Numbered from the stretch's first letter, positions 38,942 through 52,681 are shown. The stretch: 64,000 bases of DNA from Myxocyprinus asiaticus (GCF_019703515.2 NC_059373.1:13179281-13243280), one strand, 5' to 3'. A program made the numbers and translations. The notes: a model not told the origin generated them from the letters alone.

Positions 38942-39384
38942 GAATATCTCGACTAGGCAACTTGTAAAAAAGAAACTGAGGAATTACTGACAGGCCAAAA
39001 AAAGAAGAAGAAAAAACGATTGGAGAAACATTTTTTACAACAATCAAACAGATGTGACTGTGCTGAATATGGCCTGAATAGCAAACTGAGAAAACATAAT
39101 CACATGAAATTAAACCAAAAGACCTCTTTGATTTTAGACGATCTATCTACGCTTGACATTATCCACTTTTTCACTCCTTGGCACAAGCATACACATAAAA
39201 AGCTCAAAGAAAAGACGTCCAAGGCACAAAGTATGAGACCCCGGCTACCGCACGGGAGGAATCTGGCTTGAGTGTGTATGTGTGAGTATGAACTCTCCCT
39301 GAACCGAGGTTTCAGTCGCGAGATCATAAATCACAAACTCGCCATTTAACAGCCATGCGAGAACTCTCCTTCTGTCCCACTTAC
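38061..39384. other. hoxa3a upstream region
   Basis: No coding exon was found. An AAT repeat lies at about 38908-38941. The region may be intronic if distal hoxa3a first exons are used. Confidence 0.45.
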
Positions 39385-39460
39385 CTTCCTCTCTGACGAG
39401 TAGCGCGCAGCACGGCGCGAGCTTCTCTCATTCAGCAGCAGAAATCGATCAAACAGTGGT
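39385..39460 (-). other. Candidate distal 5' exon of hoxa3a (donor at 39385/39384)
   Basis: The minus strand reads GAGAGGAAG/GTAAGTGGGAC, a perfect donor. The sequence just upstream (39395-39430) is unusually GC-rich for this interval, with repeated GCGCG, as expected of a first exon or promoter. The upstream limit is arbitrary. Confidence 0.4.
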
Positions 39461-40850
39461 TCAGAGTTAAGCTAAATATGGAGGACAACAAAGCGAAAGC
39501 TGCACTTGCAGGAGTCATGGGACGTATCTGCAGTTAAGCAGCGATTCAGTTGCGCACGAGGACTAAAATTATTTCCTTGGTTCTTTTTTTGACTTAGATC
39601 AGTAAAGCACGCAGATTACGAAGGTAGTCTCGTGCTCTTTAATCGTCACGATAAAGCACCTTTTACGCATATTAGGCAACTACAGCAACGGTGATTTCGG
39701 ACCTATACTAAATGCCACCATTAGCCACTCTAGTGAGCCTTTCATGTAACACTAACTTGCACAAACTAGCACGTTAACACATACTCATGCACACCCCTGT
39801 AAACTCCCTCAGCGTCACAGTAGACAAGAAAATTATGCAAATGAAGCGCCTTCTCAAGCAAAGAAAGCCGTTGCACTCCCTTGTGTACACAGTCAGGACT
39901 GGATATGGACAACTTCATCACATTTAAGACTTTTAAAAAGTGTATGCTCAGAACAAGACAATTTGTGAAATATTGTGTGTCAACGGCACATAAGTGTAAT
40001 GAACATTGTACGATTGATCCAATAGACTGAGTTACCTTAAAAAATAAAGATTTTTAAAATTAGTTACACAAACTGTTTCAAGAAATAAATCATAACAACA
40101 GCTACAACAACAGCAGCAGAAACGACAACAAAAATAGATACTGTGCTCAGTGGAGCTATCAATCAAACCTACTGCAAAAGCTTTCGACAAACTCCAACCA
40201 TTTAACAAATACAATTTATAATAAAGCCTGAGCAAAAGAGCATCACTGATGAAAGTAAAGGATGCTTCTTCACTATGGAAAAAAGGGTTAGGGAAGTCAT
40301 AGACCCCCAAAGTAGCAGAAAGAAAAAAGGATCTGTGAGCTGGGGAGGGGAGATTGTGGATCAAACTCTTCTGCATACGAGTGAATTACCAACATCATCT
40401 TGTGTCTTTTCTCGGTCATACTAGAAGATTTATGTCCTAACGCAGCACGGCAATAAACACAAACAGATTCCTGTTCTCGCGCGGCCCACTGGATTACAGA
40501 TTTTCAAACCAAAAGAAAGAAGGGCGGGCAACGTGGGTTGGTGAGTGGGATTTAAAAATCCTTGCATATGCAGTTTTAGCCTTTTGGACATTTACTCCAT
40601 TGTCCCCCCATTAAAACGATGACTAAGAGATTTCATTAATGGGTCACAATCTGCCAGGTGAAATGTCAATTAAATAATCGTAATTCATGTTATTCATGTA
40701 ATTCAGAGATGAACTATCATTGCAACATAACTTCTTATGTTAGATTGGTGTACTTGCTGGTGTACAAGTGGATGAAAATAAATTATAGGGCTTCAGTTTT
40801 TATTCAGCCTGGCAAATGTGTAATCCTCAGAATAATTGAAATGATAGTGA

Positions 40851-40950
<100 letters not shown>

Positions 40951-41523
40951 CATAGTAGTAATCGTTGTATAATGCAATAGAGTTATAGCTCACCTTAAGC
41001 AAAACTCAGTTTCTCGTACGCTTAGTGATGAGACACATTCAATTATTTGGAGATCTACGACAAGAAATGAAAATAAAAGTGTTATAATTTCTGTAGCAAG
41101 CAATTTCTGTATTTTCACAGCACCATAACAGAAATATAGACAGTAATAACAATTTCAATGGCACAATTAACTCAACTATTCAGTAAATGCACAGTGATAA
41201 ACGGTGTATATATATTTTTTATTCATTTAAAGTATTTTAACAAGTTAAGTATTTATATTTCCAATAAAACTAAATGCTGAACTGAACTGAGCTGAGTTTA
41301 ACATAAACAACAAACAATAAGACAAAAAGCTCAACAACATCAAAGCTCAGGCTTTAGCGAAATATCAATATAAAATCGTTTACTTAATGCAATTTTTTTA
41401 TTATTTATTATTATATTTTTTTTTTGCTTATACAAGTATTTGCACTACTAATATGCCTACATCTAATGCAGGCAATTACTAGGAAACTCTAAGAATAAAA
41501 GCAAAAATATCAAATTAAATGAC

Positions 41524-41530
<7 letters not shown>

Positions 41531-41600
<70 letters not shown>
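41531..41600. repeat. AT microsatellite, about 35 units
   Basis: An uninterrupted AT run. It lies only about 600 bases from the compound repeat at 40853. Confidence 0.95.
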
Positions 41601-42837
41601 TGATGCGCATGTGAAAATAAGAATGTATCATCAATAAGAAAAAGACATTCAAGCAAATGTATCGTGTTCTCCTCCATTTTGTTTCCAAACAAGAGAATTT
41701 AGATCGAATAGTCATTAGCTCCCAAGCAGCGGCTGCCCTAAGTCCCCCAGCCCATAAATCAAGACTCGTGCGTCTTGACCTCTGCGCGGCAGAGTGCTTC
41801 TGGATGATAGTCCTTCTTATTTTATATCCTCGTTTACCATGCGAGCCTCCGCAACAAACGGGCCGCCATTGCTCTGTGTGGAGTTTTATTCGCTGTCTTG
41901 TGATTTATTCTTCCTGGGAAAACCCTGTTTACACGCTTCCTACAACCTAGAAGGCTTACACACGAGTGGCACCAATTTGAGTCCAGGTATAAAGGAAAAA
42001 TAGTGCAATACAAATAAAGATGAATTATTATTGGTCATTCACACCTTAAAAAAAATACAAGTCCAGATTAAAGAAATAGAACATTTCTATTCTAAACAAC
42101 TAACACTGAGTAATAACGGTGTGAAAGAAAATGTAATCTCAAGTTTGAAAAGGAACGACAAATTACTGTAATAAAGCCGTATTTGGAAACCAGATGAAAG
42201 CAAATTTAGTGCGTAAAGTCGGTGATATATTGCTCTGTATTGTCCTCAGTATTTCTTTTTATTTAAATGTTTTTTTTTATTATTTATTTATTTATTTATT
42301 TTTTTTACTCTTTATTAAAATATATTCAATTTTTATTCAGAGAATACAGGGCAGTCTAGTGTATCTGATAATAAATATAATGTATCTGTTCATCAGTATT
42401 TGGGAATTAATTAGCTTATAATACAGATTCATTTACACAACTTTTGGGAGAAAACAAAGTTTATGTAAATTGATACGATACAATTGGGGTTTGCTTGCAC
42501 AAGTGTAATGGTTGTTTAAGTGCTAGTTAGGAGATAATAAAAGTTCTATATAAAATATTTTTTAAGTTGAGTTTATTATTAAAGACCAAACGGATGATCT
42601 TGAGTTCAGATCTCTCCTGTGTTCAACCGCTAGTCTGTATACTGACCTGTCTTTTTGAGCCCCATTAATTCACAAGAGTAATGAACAATCAGCGGAAATA
42701 CCTCAAAGTAAAATCCATCCTCATAGTTCGCCGGGCTTTCTGTCTTTTTGTGCGTGGAAAAACATATCCGTTCAGACAGCTGTATAACACCATCCGCAAA
42801 ACGTACTAAGGTCTTTCGTTCTTTTTATTTTTTTCTC

Positions 42838-42850
42838 TCTCCCATCCCTG

Positions 42851-42895
<45 letters not shown>
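42838..42895. repeat. CT microsatellite
   Basis: A mostly pure TC run, pure from about 42857 to 42895. Confidence 0.9.
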
Positions 42896-42896
<1 letters not shown>

Positions 42897-45800
42897 GCAA
42901 GTCCACAATGACCCGACCCCACTTTCGTGAAGTAGGCTGCCGCAAAAAGCAGATCAGCAGACCGGGGCGCGCACGCTATCTACCCCTTCATCATAACATT
43001 TCACCCATACTGTGAGCCCCACACACGTGACCCAGTGTCTATTAAACACTTTTTTGAATCTATGAATCATTAATAGAGACTGTTGTTGGCCCCGATTGAG
43101 ACGCATCACAAAGATGGAAAAAAGATGTCTACCTTTGCTCAAAATTAAAATGCACAGTCCTATGTTTTAGGCAGAGAAAAGCTTGCATCACAGATTTCGG
43201 CAAAACCCTAATGGTAGTGTAGGAATGAACGAGAGTGTTTTGTGTGTGTTTGTGTGTGGGAGGGGTCATAAGAGCAAGCAAAGAATATTTTGGACGACAT
43301 GACATTAATTGTGTGCAAGTGTTATTGAGAATGAGACAACATGCATTGATAGAGAACTTTCCTGTCTTCGTTTGCTTGCCTTCTGGCCTCTCAAAATGTG
43401 CTTTATTGATATAAACCTAACATTTTACTTTTTTACACGCATTATTTTGTTAAAATGCGTCATCCAAATGCTAGATACATAAAACATACATTAAAAATCC
43501 GATATACACCACTATTAACAAATAAAGTAGTCTACTCTCGTGTGTGCAATGTGGCCCTCTCTCGGTGATTATGGTGAATTAGTCAACAAAGACCATGAAT
43601 GGAAGTCCGGGAAATTCGTGTTGTCAAAGGACCTACCAAGCATCTACACGTACTTTTGAGTGAGCTCGTTTCAACAGTACAATACCATAACTGTGCACAC
43701 TGTATGTATTACTATATGTGTCAAAACTTTTATAGCAGACCCCCTAACATTTATAGTTAGGCTACAAGAGCCATAACTGCATCCATATTTACAGAGCGGT
43801 GATCTATCAGGTCCATCTCATCAAACAAAAGAAAGGAAACCCGTCAGAAGAAGGGAGACTTGTTCTTTACCACCATTTGGTGCTTGTTTTCCGGCAGCAG
43901 AGTGTTTATGTTAAAAGCTCCTCCACTGGACGAGGTAAGGCCCAGAAGATAATTAATCACCTCAGTCGGGCAGGACGCCCCCCTCCACCCCCACCCCCAC
44001 AAGAAAGTTTTTTCTCTCTCTAGATTTCAACACGAGCTGAACTATGTCATCGGTTTAGCACCATAGTCCGCAAGGAATGATTGAGAGCGTCAAAAGCGAT
44101 AAAACGTCTTAATTTGAGTATTAGCTATATGTGCTGTGTGCTTTATCGAGTGAGACTCCTGAACGTCAAATATTTTCTCATTCGTAAAACATGTTTTTGA
44201 AAAACCGCTCAAGTCGGACTAGTTTTTTCTTGCTAACACATTTTGTTTTATTGTTGCTTTCGTTATAGTGTGTTCACCTGCATGCTCGCTCACTAGAGAC
44301 CGCTCTGCAGAGGACCTGCCGAAGTCTGAATGATTCTCGCACATTTCAGCATGGCTCCTAAACCTGACTGACCACAGCATGAATACCGATGTCACACAAA
44401 GTATACGTGAACAGGACGGCAAGGGGTTCAAGAAATTCCTGTCTTTGGACAAAATGAGTTAAATATTTTTCATGGCGTCGTAGATTTTTTTTATTTTTAT
44501 CATAAAACGAGAACCTCAGACTAACTTGTTTCGACATGTTTATTGTTCAATGAAAAATCTGGCCTGCTGTGTATTAAAAAGGCGAACAGATAAGTTTGTA
44601 TTTTCTCTCTAAAAGGTTCGTGGAGCTTCGCCAGGCACAGAACAAATTAGTTCTCAATACTGACATTTGGAGCTTTTAAGACAAAGTCAAGATTACTACC
44701 ACACACATAGGGAGATAATTCCCCATGGAGTATAGCCTACAGCGGCAATCATCAAAGCTATACAACTCAACGCATTGAAAACGGCAATGGTTTTACCGTT
44801 TATTTGTGAATGAAATAAAAATTGGAGATGTAAAATCTTTAATTACCATTTATGTCGCCTGTTTTTATTTATGACAGCTACTGAAAAGGGTACATTTCCA
44901 TGCACCCTTCAACGCTAAGCAAATTACTTTAGTGGCTTAAGAACAACTTCATAATTAATGATTAGCCTATAGTTTTTATTGTTGTTGTTGTTAGGTTTGA
45001 AATTTGTTTAATGTTTACCAAACCATCCTTGTTCGACCTGAGGTACTGATATTGTACACAACAGTCTGTTAATAACTGTTAATATATGACCAGTCTTTTG
45101 ACTGAGCCTTTCAATGAGTTGCGAGGAGCATTCTGTTCTGCCTGAAACTTGACTAATCGGGGTATAGCCTACTTAAAAATCCAGTTGAAGACTAACAAAT
45201 ATATAAAAATTCTCAGTCCTTAAATGATGACCAAATTCAGTAGCTTTTTTAGTCTGATCAGTCACATTAACTGATATAAATTATACTGATTCACTATATA
45301 ACCTCTGTAGATAAAATGACCCACTACACTTAAATGACCTCCCTCTGAAATAATAACATCTGAATTACTTATGTAAAATGTGCCAAGAGGAAGTTGTTAG
45401 ATTACTGCAAGAAAAAGAAAAAGAAAAATCTCATAAGTTCACCTAACACGAACAACGTTGTTTAGCCTATGTATCATTTAAACTAGACGCGTATACAAAG
45501 CTGTACAAAGTTTTCATTGATAACTTTATTAGTTAGAATTTAAAGATCAGATTACTTACTTTATAGCGTATTTTGAAGGCTGACAGGCAGAGGAGCAGGA
45601 GCACGAAAGAGAATTCTGAGATGTCTCGCTGAGTGGACGGTCAGTGGCAAAATGTAAAATCCTGCCGAACACTCTGAGTCTATTTCTGACCTGCTGGTAT
45701 CTATTATTTAATAAGGAAGGTCATGTGAGCCAGTCAATTAAAAATTAAGTACGGAGGATTGAGAGGTTACTTTGGTGTATACGGGTGTCATGACGGAAGT

Positions 45801-46281
45801 TTAAATTTCCTTTCTGTCAAGATCTGAATCAATGATAATGGATTATGAAGATTTTAGTGGCTGCAGTTAAAGGTTTTACTCACGAATTTACGAATACGTT
45901 TAACCATACTGATTTCAAATCCACCTTCACGCTTTATTGGGGAAGTAACATGTCGTAGACCAAACAGATAGAATGTTCCATGTAATACTGTTGTTGTCTC
46001 CGAGAAATTACTTGTAATAAGGTACAAACTAGGTACGCAGGATGCAAAATGTCACATTACATCCCAAATTGTCTGCAATATTCTACGGCAAATTTAACGA
46101 CGAAATTATATTATCATAATCTATATTCATGTAAAACAATGCACACGAAGTAGGTACTCTATAGGCTACGTGTTTTGTCTCTTACAAAATCGTCAAATAA
46201 ATGCCTATGCCATATTTAAGTTCCACTACTGCCCAATGCGTTCGAGGAGAACAGGACCATGTTTAGGTCCTGAATATGGCG

Positions 46282-46294
46282 AGGTCAGAGGTTA
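46282..46294. promoter_or_regulatory. DR1-type nuclear receptor site 3' of hoxa4a
   Basis: AGGTCA-G-AGGTTA is a direct repeat with one-base spacing, followed at once by AGGGGTCG and preceded by AGGTCC at about 46265. It lies about 1.4 kb 3' of hoxa4a. Group-4 Hox genes in mouse (Hoxb4, Hoxd4) carry retinoid-responsive neural enhancers 3' of the gene. Function here is inference only. Confidence 0.3.
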
Positions 46295-47695
46295 AGGGGT
46301 CGCACACGGTGCTTCAGTTTGATGATTGGATGGCTCCTTTCTGCTGGCTCCTTTGTGCCCTCTGCTTGAACCCCACATACATTTTAGACCATTACGCACT
46401 ACTAGTTAAGACTTCTGTTTGTTATTTAAATACATTTTGATGTTTGATGCACAACAGCATTACAATTCATATCAAATAGAAATGGACATATACATATATA
46501 TTATTCAAACTCTAAGTGTAGATTGTCCTGAAAACGGACAAAAATCTATTTAAAAGTCAGGGTCTGTTTGTACTATTGTTGAATGACAAATGTTTTACTT
46601 AACAGATAGATATTTAGAAATAAACATTGCATTAAGTTATTACCTAATACCGACGCAAAACCGACGATATGGTATCTTGTCACTCACTGCTAATCCAAGT
46701 TATTTTAAAGCAACGCTATTATATTGTACACCCCGTTGAATTATTTTAACAAATATCAAAATAGTAGGCCTACGTCATTAACATTGTTCAGCAAAATCAA
46801 AACATTCCTGGTATAAATAAAAACGCAAATAAACGTCACAGGTCTGGTGGCAAAGTATTTTCGTTTATAATCTGAATATTTTTTCATATGCTGTCATAGT
46901 GTCTTATGAAATAAAATAAGCAAACCTGAGCTTTTGGACTAAGGTTTATGGAATTATTTTACGTTCTAAAATGTAAAAGTTGCTACAAATTCATCATTCC
47001 ATGCGTGAATTGCTGTTGAACGAAAAGTTAGTATTTTAAGGATACTCAAGATATGTTGGAATAAAACTGTATCATGTAAACTACGGTAAAGAAAAACAAA
47101 ACAAAACATTTATCACATAGCCTACCTTGTCTTATCCATGAATTAGCCTATAAGGATAATACACAATAAACTCATATTTATTATTTCCACTGTAACAGTT
47201 ACTTGCATACAGGCTTACTTAAACAACGACATCATTCACCAATATACAAATAATCAAATACACGAATATTCACAGCTTTGATGACGTAAATACAGATAAT
47301 ACACTAAAACATAAGACTAAGACAATATGATGACTACCCCTTTGGAAATTGTTCCTATACTTGTGCCTTCATGTTAAAATGTCAAAGTGATTTGTTCATG
47401 CGTCAGCGATGAACTTCACAAACAAGCCGGTATGCCTTGGTTAAAGACAGAAAACGTAACGATCCATTATCCAAGTTAAAGTACACTCTACTAATGTTCC
47501 ATTAGAAAAAAAACCCATCTATTTATACAGAAAGGGTGCGTCCAGCTCAAATTAGAGAGGTTGGGAAGAAGAAGAGGTTGGGGAAGGCAAAGTGAGGTTG
47601 CCTCGTCGGACACTGAATAAAAAGTAACCCTGTGAAGTATCCTAATACTGCTATGTGTTCTTCTTTCATGTTCAGTTCCGTTTGTGCATCTAGCA

Positions 47696-48884
47696 CTATA
47701 GGTTCGAGGAACAAGGCGTAGGAAGTAGTGTTTGCTGCTGCTGAGTGGCGTCCGTTTTCACTTGATGGTTGGAGGGCGCAGAGCTCGAGGAGCGGATCTT
47801 TGTATTTGGCAGCTTGTGGTCTTTCTTCCACTTCATACGGCGGTTCTGAAACCAGATTTTCACCTGACGCTCAGAAAGACACATTGTATGTGCGATCTCC
47901 ACTCGTCGACGTCGAGTCAGGTATCGGTTAAAGTGGAACTCTTTCTCAAGCTCAAGAGCTTGCTGGCGCGTGTAGGCGGTGCGAGACCTCTTGGGCACTC
48001 CTCCAGAGTAGCTGGCGGTCACTAAACACACAAACACATAACCGGGAAAGTGTTATTGACATTCTCCGATTTTGGTGAGAGGATTCCAGATAATTAGGTA
48101 CGCTCACTGAATATTTTGAAGAACAATAAAAATGACTAGGACACGAGTCGTTCTTCGCAGACAGCATTCCATTTACACGCAACCAACTAATTTGGTAGCT
48201 TTGCAGCCAACATGCTTCAAAGCCTTTAAGACAAGTTGCTTAATTAAAAGTGCTGGTTGCTATGGTCAGCGAAGTTTCTTTTGGTGCCAAATGGCCCGGC
48301 GGAACATCAAGCAATAAATACAATTTAGAAGAACTTCTAATCACCGGGACTTCATCTGGAGGGCAGTAAATCGTCCAAATGAGCAATTACTACTGGGTAT
48401 GCTCGCGACATGCCTTGAGACGAACGCTCTCCACAGGGTTCCAAGCTTTTATTGCCAAAGCAAATTACTTACCGGTATTAACATGGACCTTTTTCATCCA
48501 GGGATACACCACCGGCTCCTTACCCTTCTGTGTGCCTGGAAGAGCCTCTGGCACAAGGCTGCAATCCTTGTTTGCTGTTGAACCAGTACAGCTTTCTGTA
48601 CTGAGGCGGGGTCCATGATTCTGCGGAACGGTTTGAGGTTGCGCGTGATGACGGTCGGTGAAATCGTTGAGACCGTTAGTTGCCACATTACCGTATTCAT
48701 AGCTCGGTTCGTGGTAGTTTGTTCGCGGGTATGATGCCTCCTCGTGATGGGGGAAGCCCGAGTCTTTCGGCCGCTCATAATAATCAGAGGGCATGGGCAT
48801 GTATCCGTTCTGCTGGTATTCCTCGCAGGGTGGGAAAGAAGGTTCGATGTAATTTGAATTGATCAAGTAGGAGCTCATGATCAT
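47696..48884 (-). CDS. hoxa4a: Hoxa4a homeobox transcription factor (two exons)
   Basis: Exons are join(48884-48473, 48021-47696), 245 residues from [19 protein letters not shown], paralleling human [16 protein letters not shown] second ATG two codons on (48878) would give 243. The donor is ACCG/GTAAGT, the 451-bp intron ends TGTTTAG, and the join reads [18 protein letters not shown]. Hexapeptide [12 protein letters not shown] is at about 125-136. The homeodomain is about 147-206, with [38 protein letters not shown] and [23 protein letters not shown] marks group 4. The tail is short and Gln/Ser/Thr-rich, ending PTPCSSNL. It is a nuclear regulator of caudal hindbrain and anterior trunk identity. 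The gene is intact. Upstream lie an E-box and a CCAAT box. Confidence 0.96.
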
Positions 48885-48984
48885 TAATTTGTGAAGTGCA
48901 ACAATTCTAATTTTTATCGTGCTGTCGTTTTTCTGATCTCTCCAAAACCCACCTACTCGTCTGTCAAATGTACAAAGTTGGTCG

Positions 48985-48992
48985 GTCACGTG
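48985..48992 (-). promoter_or_regulatory. E-box octamer GTCACGTG upstream of hoxa4a, with CCAAT
   Basis: CACGTG at 48987-48992 lies 103 bases upstream of the start codon. CCAAT at 49003-49007, in the context GACCAATCAGCG, is 10 bases further upstream, and another CCAAT lies at about 49041. USF with NF-Y at a HOXB4 promoter is a known parallel. Confidence 0.55.
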
Positions 48993-50927
48993 AGGAATGC
49001 GACCAATCAGCGCCTCCTGTGGGCATCGTGTAAACAAGCACCAATAGCAGGCCAGACATCTGCACAACGAAAATTTGTCCAGGCCGTCTGTCTATGCGTC
49101 TGATTTTGCGATTGAATCCAAATGTAACCGAAAATAATTCGATGTAGCTACCGTTACCTCGTGTGGAAGACGAAACAGCTGGATGAATGTATAAAATGTA
49201 TATTAAAATGCATGATAAACAGTGAGAAACAAGGAGTGCAACAAAGGACGTGATATATCATGGAAGGATCTCCTTGCAGTGATAATGCCCATTCTGATGA
49301 GAAATATAACCACGACCTGCAACTTAAACACGTTAACATTCTAATTTCTCTAAATTCCTCAAAAGAACCTTCATGAAGGATCACCACCACTTTCTCAAAA
49401 ACAACTGAATCAGTAGGATAAACTCACAATGACCATGCATGCACCTGTTAATAGAAGGCACAAAGACTGTTTTCAATCAGGCAACATCAAATAATATGTC
49501 TTTTGTCACATTTAAATATAATTACTAGACTTGATTTTTGGAGTTCTACCACGGATATTCCTCCCTAATATTATGAAAGATCATCAATGGGATTATTTGC
49601 TATATGGTAAAAGAGACCCGCAATTAGCTAAATTTGCAAAACTGTGAAAAATGTCACCTTACAGTTTTCAGGGGAAAAAAAACAAAAACAAAAAAACCTG
49701 CAAACATTGTGGTCTAAATAAAGAAATGTCATATTTACCCCATGGCATTTAGACAGAAGCACCATGATAGTGACATATGATTGTATTGCTTTATATATGT
49801 TTATAATTTTGTTTACTCATGAACACATAAAAATGAAGCTGAGAATCTCGATTACATTACATTGCTCCTCCACCTCAGTTGTGAATTGTGAATATATCTG
49901 TATTAATTGTGTGTAGGCTACTCGAAACGGTGTGGTGGAAAGACCTGTTATGTTCTGCTGCACCGTGGCTCACACTGTTTTTCGCCTCCTACTCCTACCC
50001 CGTTGGAGAGAGATGACATAAACTTTGAATTTGACTTTGTATTTGTATTATTCTGACTTATTCAGTTATGAGATGCAGGCAGTGACTACCAATTTTGTAT
50101 CAGTTGTATGTCAGTCTGATTGATACAATTATATTCGTATTATTAATGGTCCAAATGAAAGGAAATGTATTCAACATCCGTAAAAACGGCCTCAATGTCA
50201 AACGTTTAGATGGTCAAGAAACACTGACCTCTATTAAATATGAATCCTAATGCTAAATACATTTCGTTTCAACCATTTAACCTTACCTGTAAATAAACAA
50301 CAGAAAAGCTATTAGAGCTCTAATTAGGTATTAGAGCTTCACCATACTCTTATTGGACCTCAGTACTAATGCTCTAATGAACACTACAAATAATTTAAAA
50401 GTCCTACCTTGTGTGAGTTCGTAAGCAAAATAACATCCCTGACCTTGAAGCTGATATGCCAGGGTGCCTGTCCAGATTAACGAAAATAATGACACCATCT
50501 TCTTGGGACAAGTAGTTTCCAACGCTTAAGCAATGTTTAATTGTCTTTAACATTTCCGTGTAGTAAAGCAACACCTAGCCCGAAATGAAAACTCATGAAA
50601 AGTATACACAGAACCTTAACTAAACTATGTGAGCCACGTGCGGCCCCACAGCCTCAGAACAGCTCGACACTGTTTTAGCTTCCTTCTTTAATAGCTACAG
50701 AGATAACGTCGGTCTGACCCCTCAGTGACTCAGTTTCCATTTCGCCTCTTATTAATCTTGCTCATTGACAGTCTTTGTTAAACAACAAGGCATGCCCTCT
50801 GAAAAGGTGACATTTTCATATTTGTTAGACGCAGTGACCTTGCGTTTACCCCGGCCTTGGACTTCGTTTCTCCCATTGGAAAAATCCCTCAGAGAACCTT
50901 AAAGGGTCCTTCCTGAGGTCGGTGGTT

Positions 50928-50964
<37 letters not shown>

Positions 50965-50965
50965 A
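50928..50965. repeat. CTAA tetranucleotide repeat
   Basis: About nine tandem CTAA units. Confidence 0.9.
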
Positions 50966-51859
50966 CAAACAAATAAATACAATAAAATAAACTAAGCCGT
51001 TATTGCAACCCATTTGTAAACCCATTGGCCTTTCCTTTCCAAAAACGCTTTAGCCCATGCTTCTATAACAGATATTCAGGCATTAATGTTGTTAGCTACT
51101 AATATCATTGTCATTGATGTTTTAGTTATTACAAAATATAACCTATATTATGATATGAACATTTAAATAGTAATAAAACAAAACATTTTGGTAAATTAAT
51201 ATTGGTAATGAAAAGCCAACCAAACGGCTGTAACCAGTATTATTATTTGTAGGCCAAGGCTAAGTTTTCTGAACCCCATATACAATTATACATTAACGTC
51301 TGCTATTCATTATATACTCATGTACTCTCTGCTTTGAGTACAAAACTGAAGGCCTAAATTCAAACATTCAAATATGAGGAACAAGTAGGGTAGACAGAGT
51401 AGAGTTGGAACACTTTTTGCTTTTTGCTCTATTGCACAAATACTGAGCAGAATACATATTAAATGATTTCCACATGAGATACCTTTATCTGTCTACTAAC
51501 AAAATAAATGCTAAAAACTTGCATACATTGTTCATATTTTCTTCAATTATAGTGTTTGAAGACAAGGGGCGCTTTTGCTACAACTGTACCCAAGCCGGGT
51601 ACAGTTGGAACACCCATTTATAAAGTGCTAAATATGGCATTATGCCTAAGTTAAGTGAAATATACTGACACATTTTATACTCTCTGATTGTTTTTAAATA
51701 TTTCTAATGCTTGCGTATGTATCATTTCTAACACATCAGCTGGAAATGCTTTGTTAGGTTTCCTCACTGATGCGAGGCATCCTGTAACATGAACACACAA
51801 GCAAACCAACCAAAATACTAATTTACAATCATATTTTTGAACTAAATCTACTTTACAAA

Positions 51860-51913
<54 letters not shown>

Positions 51914-51914
51914 G
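51860..51914. repeat. TATC tetranucleotide repeat
   Basis: About thirteen tandem TATC units without interruption. Confidence 0.95.
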
Positions 51915-52412
51915 TCTGTCTTAGATAAGTAAGCAAAAAAAAAAAGAAAAAAAAAAGAATTAATTCAGTTTTCTGACTGAATAAAAGCTAACAAAACTGT
52001 AGGAGCATTGGCAACCATATTTCCTATGGCACGGGTACAGTTGTAACACAGTGTTTCACAGTGGTTCAAACTTGCATTAGAAGGGAAATATTTACAGTGT
52101 TTCAACTGTCCCTCTGTTCCAAATGTACTCAGTCTACGCTAGGCCTACAACATTTATGACGAAAGCCGACATATATTAGATTGTGGAGACTTGAAAATCA
52201 CACTAATTAAAATGTTCCTCATAAAACGAGATAAAAAAATATCTTAACTAGATACAAGGTTTGACATGCGTCTTCTGTAACCTTAAGGCACGGATTGTAA
52301 ATTAAACCAAATTAGCATGCAACCCCAAACCTGCACATACTTGGACGAGGTTTTTTCCATAAAATGTGTAGGCCTATGATTCAGCTGTGTTTATATCGCC
52401 GTTTGTTGGCTC

Positions 52413-52681
52413 GGATTAGTTCAGATTGCAAATATTTTCACACCGGATTTATTTTGAGTAAAATATGCAGAACCGTGATGGAATGGTTTTTTTGTTTGTT
52501 TGTTTGTTTGTTTGTTTTGTATTTTTTATTTTTTTTAATTATTATTATTTATTTATTTTTATAATTTTTTACAATTCGCTTTATTAATTTATAGAAAAAA
52601 AACATTGAAGCACGGTTCTGCATATTTTAATCAAAATAAATCTGGTGTGAAAATATTTGCAATCTGAACTAATGACTAAAC
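52413..52681. repeat. Long inverted repeat (foldback), arms about 66 bp
   Basis: The left arm (about 52416-52481) runs from ATTAGTTCAGATTGCAAAT to ATATGCAGAACCGTG. The right arm (about 52610-52676) is its reverse complement with only a few mismatches. The loop of about 125 bp is T-rich with a TTTG microsatellite (52490-52516). It is probably a foldback element or a recent inverted duplication. No protein is encoded. Confidence 0.85.

Larger units (their letters stand above)
48993..52412. other. hoxa4a upstream region
   Basis: No exon was found. It contains tandem ACTA units (50931-50963), a TATC repeat (51860-51913) and a TGACTCAG-type MAF/AP-1 core near 50727. Around 51390-52110 the motif GTACAGTTGGAACAC recurs in variant form at several places, suggesting a decayed repeat whose borders I could not fix. 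Confidence 0.45.

Noticed and set aside
48885..49067. Long N-terminal extension of the hoxa4a frame
   Set aside because: It is open by chance through the promoter, including the E-box; the family starts at M-x-MSS(Y/F)LINSNYIEP.
48985..49103. Plus-strand frames antisense to Hox exons
   Set aside because: They are reverse-strand shadows of conserved coding sequence, with no independent codon signal.
52413..52681. mir-10 hairpin between hoxa4a and hoxa5a
   Set aside because: The inverted repeat does not contain the mir-10 mature sequence (TACCCTGTAGA-), and its loop is far longer than in a microRNA precursor.
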